Positions 6,999 through 10,495 of a stretch of 10,495 nucleotides of DNA are shown here, in pieces. A program made the position numbers and the translations under genes. The stretch's first letter is position 1. Each line of letters begins with the position of its first letter. This stretch comes from an uncultured Collinsella sp. Lineage in GTDB: Bacteria > Actinomycetota > Coriobacteriia > Coriobacteriales > Coriobacteriaceae. The notes under the pieces were generated by a model. It saw only the letters and a program-made list of their open reading frames with translations, did no database searches and was not told the origin of the DNA. The stretch covers positions 1 to 10,495 of the forward strand of contig CABUGR010000019.1 in assembly GCA_902491135.1 (NCBI GenBank), read 5' to 3'.

Positions 6999-7015
6999 GT
7001 TAACGCCATTCTAAC
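6999..7015. promoter_or_regulatory. Candidate LysR-type operator (T-N11-A dyad)
   Basis: GTTA (6999-7002) and TAAC (7012-7015) form a dyad centred on 7007. It contains T7001-N11-A7013, the classic LTTR box. An overlapping 11-bp palindrome, AACCA-T-TGGTT, occupies 6991-7001. With the SDR promoter proposed at 7026-7054 the dyad is centred about 55 bp upstream of the start, where LTTR sites are often found. On the minus strand it lies beside TTTATA, a possible -10 for the regulator gene. The pattern is seen; the function is inferred. Confidence 0.45.
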
Positions 7016-7025
7016 AAATATGCAA

Positions 7026-7054
7026 TTCACCTGCGCAAATGTAAAGCATACGAT
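7026..7054 (+). promoter_or_regulatory. Candidate promoter of the SDR/MFS/Gfo cassette
   Basis: TTCACC (7026-7031) and TACGAT (7049-7054) are separated by 17 bp and each matches four of six consensus bases, predicting a start near 7061 and a leader of about 63 nt. Such a moderate promoter suits an activator-dependent operon. This is the best match I found in the divergent gap, but not a strong one. Confidence 0.4.
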
Positions 7055-7070
7055 AACCAGCGAAAACCAC

Positions 7071-7097
7071 GTGGGTCGATTAATGGGAGCGACCCAC
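7071..7097 (+). promoter_or_regulatory. Stem-loop in the 5' leader of the SDR gene
   Basis: An 8-bp perfect stem, GTGGGTCG (7071-7078) with CGACCCAC (7090-7097), surrounds an 11-nt loop. It ends 26 nt before the start codon and about 13 nt before the ribosome binding site AAGGGA (7111-7116). It could protect the 5' end, modulate translation, or be a DNA operator. Its role is not established. Confidence 0.45.
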
Positions 7098-7123
7098 CGG
7101 GAGGCACAAGAAGGGAAGTTCCT

Positions 7124-8005
7124 ATGAGCAATTGGCTTAAGCTCGAGGGCGATGTCTGCGCCGTGACTGGCGCGCTCGGCGGTATGGGCGTCGAGATTTG
7201 CCGCGAGTTCGCCCGCAACGGCGCCAACGTCGTCCTGCTCGATCTGGACGAGGAAAAGGTCAAGGCCGCAGCCGCCGACCTCGCCGCCGAGTTTGGCATC
7301 CACGCCGAGGGCTACAAGATGAACGCCACCGACGAGGCCGAGGTTCAGGCCGCCGTCGACGCCACCATCGCCGACTTCGGCCGTGTCGACGTCCTCGTCA
7401 ACACCGCCGGCATCCTGCGCTTCGCCGCCATGGAGGACCTGCCGCTGAGCGACTGGGAGCAGGTGCTCAACGTCAACCTCACCGGCTACTTCATCACCTC
7501 GCAGCGTTTTGGTCGAGAGATGATCAAGGCCGGCCAGGGCCGCCTGGTGCACATCTCGACCGTCGCCAGCCACTCCCCCGAGACGTTCTCGGGCGTGTAC
7601 AGCTCCACCAAGGCGGGCGTCAACATGATGTCCAAGATGCTCGCCGCCGAGTGGGGCCCCTACGGCGTCCGCTCCAACTGCGTCGAGCCCTGCTTCGTTA
7701 AGACCCCGATGTCGGCCAATTTCTACGCCGACCCCGAGGTCGAAAAGAGCCGCAGCCGCCTGATCGCCACGCGCCGCATCGGCGAGGTCAGCGATATCGC
7801 CAACGCCGTCATGTTCCTGGCGTCCAAGCGCTCGGACTTTACCACCGGCGACGCCATCAAGGTCGACGGCGGCTTCTCCAACATGATGGGCGACCTCACC
7901 GCCAAACCCGGCGGCCGTCGCGCCTATGCCGACAACTACCTTAAGAACAAGGGTGTCGAGCTCTGGTCCGATGAGTCCGGCGTCGCCAAGCCGACTGACC
8001 AGTAA
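7124..8005 (+). CDS. SDR-family NAD(P)-dependent dehydrogenase with C-terminal extension
   Basis: This 293-residue cytoplasmic oxidoreductase of the classical short-chain dehydrogenase family interconverts an alcohol and a carbonyl. The Rossmann motif TGALGGMG is at 15-22. Asp40 at the end of the second strand (VVLLDLD) favours NAD(H) over NADP(H). NTAG (93-96), N118 (NVN), and the catalytic YSSTK pair Y159/K163 follow. The residue 13 before the Tyr, normally Ser, is Thr146 (next to Ser145). The usual end, VDGGFSN, is followed by about 37 more residues rich in Lys, Asp and Gly; classical members stop near it, so the tail may cover the active site or serve oligomerisation. AAGGGA (7111-7116) precedes the ATG by 7 nt. 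It is the first gene of the cassette. The opening NWLKLEG reminds me of sugar-alcohol-phosphate dehydrogenases, but the substrate is not assignable. Confidence 0.9.
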   Translation: MSNWLKLEGDVCAVTGALGGMGVEICREFARNGANVVLLDLDEEKVKAAAADLAAEFGIHAEGYKMNATDEAEVQAAVDATIADFGRVDVLVNTAGILRFAAMEDLPLSDWEQVLNVNLTGYFITSQRFGREMIKAGQGRLVHISTVASHSPETFSGVYSSTKAGVNMMSKMLAAEWGPYGVRSNCVEPCFVKTPMSANFYADPEVEKSRSRLIATRRIGEVSDIANAVMFLASKRSDFTTGDAIKVDGGFSNMMGDLTAKPGGRRAYADNYLKNKGVELWSDESGVAKPTDQ

Positions 8006-8017
8006 ACCAACCCGACA

Positions 8018-8048
8018 GGGAGGACCCGCAGACACGCCTGTTCCTCCC
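8018..8048 (+). repeat. Stem-loop between the SDR and MFS genes
   Basis: GGGAGGA (8018-8024) pairs with TCCTCCC (8042-8048) across a 17-nt loop within the 66-bp gap. No U-run follows, so readthrough into the MFS gene is expected. A role in RNA processing or unequal expression is possible. The long loop makes it a modest structure. Confidence 0.4.
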
Positions 8049-8071
8049 CCGTATCGATTAGAAAGAGTCCA

Positions 8072-9328
8072 ATGGCTTCCACCAACTCCAACAAGGGTCG
8101 CGCCGTCGTGCTTTCCGCCGCGTGCGTCACCATGTTCTTCATCAGCTCCATCGCGCTGTATTCCGTCGTGAGCAAGAACCTGCTCGCCGTCTACCCCGAG
8201 TGGTCCAGCGCTCTTACCTGGGCCTTCCCGGTCTTTCAGACCATCATGGCCGTGACGGGCATCTTCGCCGGCCGCATCTCCGATAAGATCGGCCCGCGCA
8301 ACGTCGTGATCGCCGCCGCCGCGTGCTACGGCCTGGGCTGGTTCATGTCCGGCACCGTCACCGAGCCGTGGCAGTTCTACCTGTGGTTCTCGCTCGTCGC
8401 CGCCATCGGCAACGGCCTGGGCTACAACCCCGCGCTCACCACCGGCCAAAAGTGGTTCATCGACAAGAAGGGTCTCGCCTCCGGCATCACCCTGGCCGCT
8501 TCGACCGCCGGTCCCGCCGTGCTGTCCCCGGTGCTCGCCTCGCTGCTCATCCCGAGCCTGGGCATCTTTGGCGCCCTTAAGGCGCTCGGCGTCATTTTCT
8601 TTGTGACAATCGCCACCTCCGCCCTGTTCCTGAAGGCCCCCGAGGCCGGCTGGCTGCCCGAGGGCTTCGAGGCCCCCAAGGGTGGCGCACATGCCGGCAC
8701 CTTCGGCGACCTCACCCCGGGCGAGATGGTCAAGACCCCGCGCTTCTGGGTCCTCATCGTCACCTTCGCCTTTGCCGCCACCGCGGGCACCCTGCTCGTG
8801 GGCAAGGTTGCCTCCATCGCCGCCGTCCAGCTCTTCGCCGACCCCACGAGCGCCGCGGCCGTCGCCCTCGGCGGCGTGGTCGTCTCCGTCAACACCTGCG
8901 CCAACCTGGTCGGCCGTCTGTCCTTTGGCCAGATCATCGACAAGCTCGGCGCCTATAAGTCGCTGCTCATCAGCCTTGTCGTCACCATCGTCGCACTCGT
9001 CATCATGTCGATGAGCTTTACGCAGAGCATGTTCTTTGTGGCGCTCGCCCTGCTCGGCTTTAGCTTTGGCGCCCTGCTCGTCATCTACCCGCCGCTCACC
9101 GGTGGCGCCTTTGGCACCAGCAACATCGGCGTCAACTACGGCATCATGTTTTTGGGCTATGCCGCTTCCACCTGGATCAGCCAGCCCATCACCGCCGTGC
9201 TGTATCACGCCGAGGCCGGCAGCGCCGCCTACCAGCAGTCCTTCTACGGCGCCATTGTGATCGCCGCCATCGCCGTCGTGCTCACCGTCTACATGATGGT
9301 CTCCGACAGCAAGAAGAAGTCTGCCTAG
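8072..9328 (+). CDS. MFS transporter, oxalate/formate antiporter (OFA)-like
   Basis: This 418-residue membrane protein should have about 12 transmembrane helices and carry a small organic acid or related solute across the cytoplasmic membrane. The MFS loop motif GRISDKIGPR is at 67-76, and its counterpart in the second half begins GRLSFGQIIDKLG at 281. The stretch GLGYNPALTTGQKWFIDKKG (115-134) matches the KWF-(P)-D-K-(R/K)-G-L-A-x-G pattern I associate with OFA carriers. A soluble loop of about 35 residues (near 190-225) separates the two halves. The start ATG at 8072 has only a weak GAAAGAG (8061-8067) a few nt upstream. It lies 66 bp after the SDR gene and 69 bp before the Gfo/Idh/MocA gene, all on one strand, so it probably imports the substrate of these enzymes. 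OFA relatives carry oxalate/formate, pyruvate, lactate or unknown substrates, so specificity stays open. Confidence 0.87.
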   Translation: MASTNSNKGRAVVLSAACVTMFFISSIALYSVVSKNLLAVYPEWSSALTWAFPVFQTIMAVTGIFAGRISDKIGPRNVVIAAAACYGLGWFMSGTVTEPWQFYLWFSLVAAIGNGLGYNPALTTGQKWFIDKKGLASGITLAASTAGPAVLSPVLASLLIPSLGIFGALKALGVIFFVTIATSALFLKAPEAGWLPEGFEAPKGGAHAGTFGDLTPGEMVKTPRFWVLIVTFAFAATAGTLLVGKVASIAAVQLFADPTSAAAVALGGVVVSVNTCANLVGRLSFGQIIDKLGAYKSLLISLVVTIVALVIMSMSFTQSMFFVALALLGFSFGALLVIYPPLTGGAFGTSNIGVNYGIMFLGYAASTWISQPITAVLYHAEAGSAAYQQSFYGAIVIAAIAVVLTVYMMVSDSKKKSA

Positions 9329-9336
9329 TTTTACCG

Positions 9337-9367
9337 ATGCGACAAAGGGACGGCCCCTTTGTCGCAT
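9337..9367. repeat. Perfect 13-bp hairpin between the MFS and Gfo/Idh/MocA genes
   Basis: ATGCGACAAAGGG (9337-9349) and its exact complement (9355-9367) enclose a 5-nt loop (acggc). There is no T-run on either strand, so it is not a standard terminator. It begins 9 bp after the MFS stop and ends 30 bp before the next ATG. From memory, similar tgcgacaaaggg palindromes recur in Collinsella intergenic DNA, which would make it a dispersed element; I cannot verify this here. Confidence 0.88.
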
Positions 9368-9397
9368 TCCACCGGTCACCAGTATTAAGGAGTCGAA

Positions 9398-10438
9398 ATG
9401 TCTGAGCTCAACCCCGTCCGCATTGCCGTTATCGGCGCCGGCGCCATGGGCCGCAACCACATCCGCTTTGTCACCGAGGAGCCCGAGGCCGAGCTCGTCG
9501 CCATCGCCGACGCCTTTGAGGGCGCCCGCGCCACGGCCGAGGCCGCCGGCGTGCCGTTTTACACCGATCCCGCTCAGATGATGGACGAGGTCAAGCCCGA
9601 GGCCGTCATTATCGCCACCCCCAACGACCTGCACCTGGGCGTTGCCCGCGAGGCCGTGAAGCGCAACATCGTGCCGCTGGTCGAAAAGCCGATCTCCAAC
9701 GATCTCGAGGATGCCCAGGCCTTCGCCGCCGAGGCCGAGACCGCCGGCGTGCCCGTGCTCGTAGGTCAGCACCGTCGCCACAACCCCTTCGTCAACAAGG
9801 CCAAGGAGATCATCGAGTCCGGCGAGCTGGGCAAGCTCACCGTGTCGAGCTTCCACTACATGATCTATAAGAATGACGAGTACTTCGACGTCGAGTGGCG
9901 CCGTAAGAAGGGTGCCGGCCCGATCCTGGTCAACCTGGTTCACGACGTCGACCTGCTCCGCTACCTGCTGGGCGAGCCCGTTGCCGTCCAGGGTATGCAG
10001 TCCAGCGCCGCCCGCGGTTTTGAGACCGAGGACTCCGCCGTGGTCAACGTCCGTTTTGCCGATGGCGCGCTCGCAAGCATGACCATCTCCGACGCCACCG
10101 CCAGCCCCTGGAACTGGGAGGCAACCGCTCGCGAGGATCCGCAGTACCGCCCCTTCGACGCCGACGCCTACTTTATCGGCGGCACTAAGGGCGCCCTGTC
10201 GCTGCCCCGCCTGCACCAGTTCTCCTACGACGGCGCCTCTAACTGGCACAAGCCGCTGCAGATGGAGATCCCGGCCGTGGACCCGGCGCTGCCGCACAAG
10301 ATGCAGCTCAAGCACTTTGTGAAGGTCGTCCGCCGCGAGGTCGAGCCCGTCGTGACCCCCGCCGATAACGTCAAGACGCTCACGCTGCTTAACGCTATCA
10401 AGGAGGCCGCCGAGACCGGCCAGCTCGTCGAGCTGTAA
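9398..10438 (+). CDS. Gfo/Idh/MocA-family NAD(P)-dependent oxidoreductase
   Basis: This 346-residue cytoplasmic dehydrogenase belongs to the family of inositol, glucose-fructose and sugar-acid oxidoreductases. The N-terminal Rossmann fold has IGAGAMGRNH (12-21) and ends near 120. The hallmark EKP is at 96-98 with catalytic Lys97. The C-terminal alpha/beta domain starts near 125. The second active-site segment reads NLVHDVDLLRYLLG, with His182 conserved. The acidic residue usually four before it (as in inositol dehydrogenases) is Val178, followed by Asn179, which suggests a subfamily with a changed active site. TAAGGAG (9386-9392) precedes the ATG by 5 nt. It is the third gene of the cassette and probably acts on the same compound or product as the SDR. 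The length is normal and the gene is intact. Substrate and direction are not assignable. Confidence 0.92.
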   Translation: MSELNPVRIAVIGAGAMGRNHIRFVTEEPEAELVAIADAFEGARATAEAAGVPFYTDPAQMMDEVKPEAVIIATPNDLHLGVAREAVKRNIVPLVEKPISNDLEDAQAFAAEAETAGVPVLVGQHRRHNPFVNKAKEIIESGELGKLTVSSFHYMIYKNDEYFDVEWRRKKGAGPILVNLVHDVDLLRYLLGEPVAVQGMQSSAARGFETEDSAVVNVRFADGALASMTISDATASPWNWEATAREDPQYRPFDADAYFIGGTKGALSLPRLHQFSYDGASNWHKPLQMEIPAVDPALPHKMQLKHFVKVVRREVEPVVTPADNVKTLTLLNAIKEAAETGQLVEL

Positions 10439-10495
10439 TGCCTTAAGAGCGACCGCGGCAGAAACCCCCATGCCGAACCCTTCGGTCCGCCACCA

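Noticed and set aside
7124..8005. Reading the SDR plus MFS pair as a bile-acid hydroxysteroid dehydrogenase system, since Collinsella is known for such enzymes.
   Set aside because: Nothing in the SDR sequence points to a steroid substrate, the carrier looks OFA-like, and a Gfo/Idh/MocA partner fits sugar-acid or cyclitol chemistry better.
6986..10471. A 1161-codon open frame on the minus strand, antisense to the SDR, MFS and Gfo/Idh/MocA genes.
   Set aside because: Its translation is Gly/Ala/Val/Asp/His-rich and shows no domain, and it spans three well-supported genes and their gaps. It results from GCC/GTC-biased codons that avoid stops on the opposite strand.
10473..10485. A short hairpin (ccgaa-ccc-ttcgg) after the last gene as a terminator.
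   Set aside because: It has only 5 bp of stem, no T-run, and lies at the window edge, so termination cannot be judged.

Overview
The window looks like a chromosomal segment of a high-GC actinobacterial gut anaerobe. Collinsella or a close relative in the Coriobacteriia is my best guess. This rests on general gene style (GCC/GTC-rich codons, heterodimeric ABC exporters, an OFA-type MFS carrier, a GGDEF protein with an 'NYAGLVRG' sensor segment), not on a marker gene. No rRNA, tRNA, CRISPR, insertion sequence or phage gene was seen. Seven protein genes are supported, all apparently intact.

Region 1 (1-4535) is a compact operon on the + strand. It has a good sigma-70-type promoter with operator-like dyads, a MarR-type repressor, and two half-size ABC exporter subunits. 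Both gene junctions overlap by 8 nt in the form ATGANTAA, so translation is probably coupled. The two ABC proteins have complementary degenerate motifs, as expected for a heterodimeric exporter with one catalytic and one degenerate ATP site. A strong intrinsic terminator (4495-4532) closes the unit. The simplest reading is a self-regulated multidrug or toxic-metabolite efflux operon.

Region 2 (4371-4903) is a 533-bp gene-free stretch. After the terminator it holds an ordered array of six alternating-orientation 15-bp elements, spaced 33/29/33/29/33 bp. This makes three copies of a 62-bp unit and includes one perfect 20-bp stem. It is the least explained structure in the window.

Region 3 (4904-6890) has a membrane-anchored diguanylate cyclase with a canonical GGDEF motif but no RxxD inhibitory site. 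It converges, with only 16 bp between stop codons, on a LysR-type regulator on the - strand.

Region 4 (6891-10495) is a LysR-type divergon. The regulator is divergent from a three-gene + strand cassette: an SDR dehydrogenase with an unusual C-terminal extension, an OFA-type MFS carrier, and a Gfo/Idh/MocA-family dehydrogenase. The 233-bp divergent gap contains a T-N11-A LysR-type dyad and a 5' UTR stem-loop. A perfect 13-bp hairpin separates the last two genes. The cassette is best read as inducible uptake of a small carboxylate or sugar-acid/cyclitol-like compound followed by one or two NAD(P)-linked redox steps; the substrate cannot be named from sequence.
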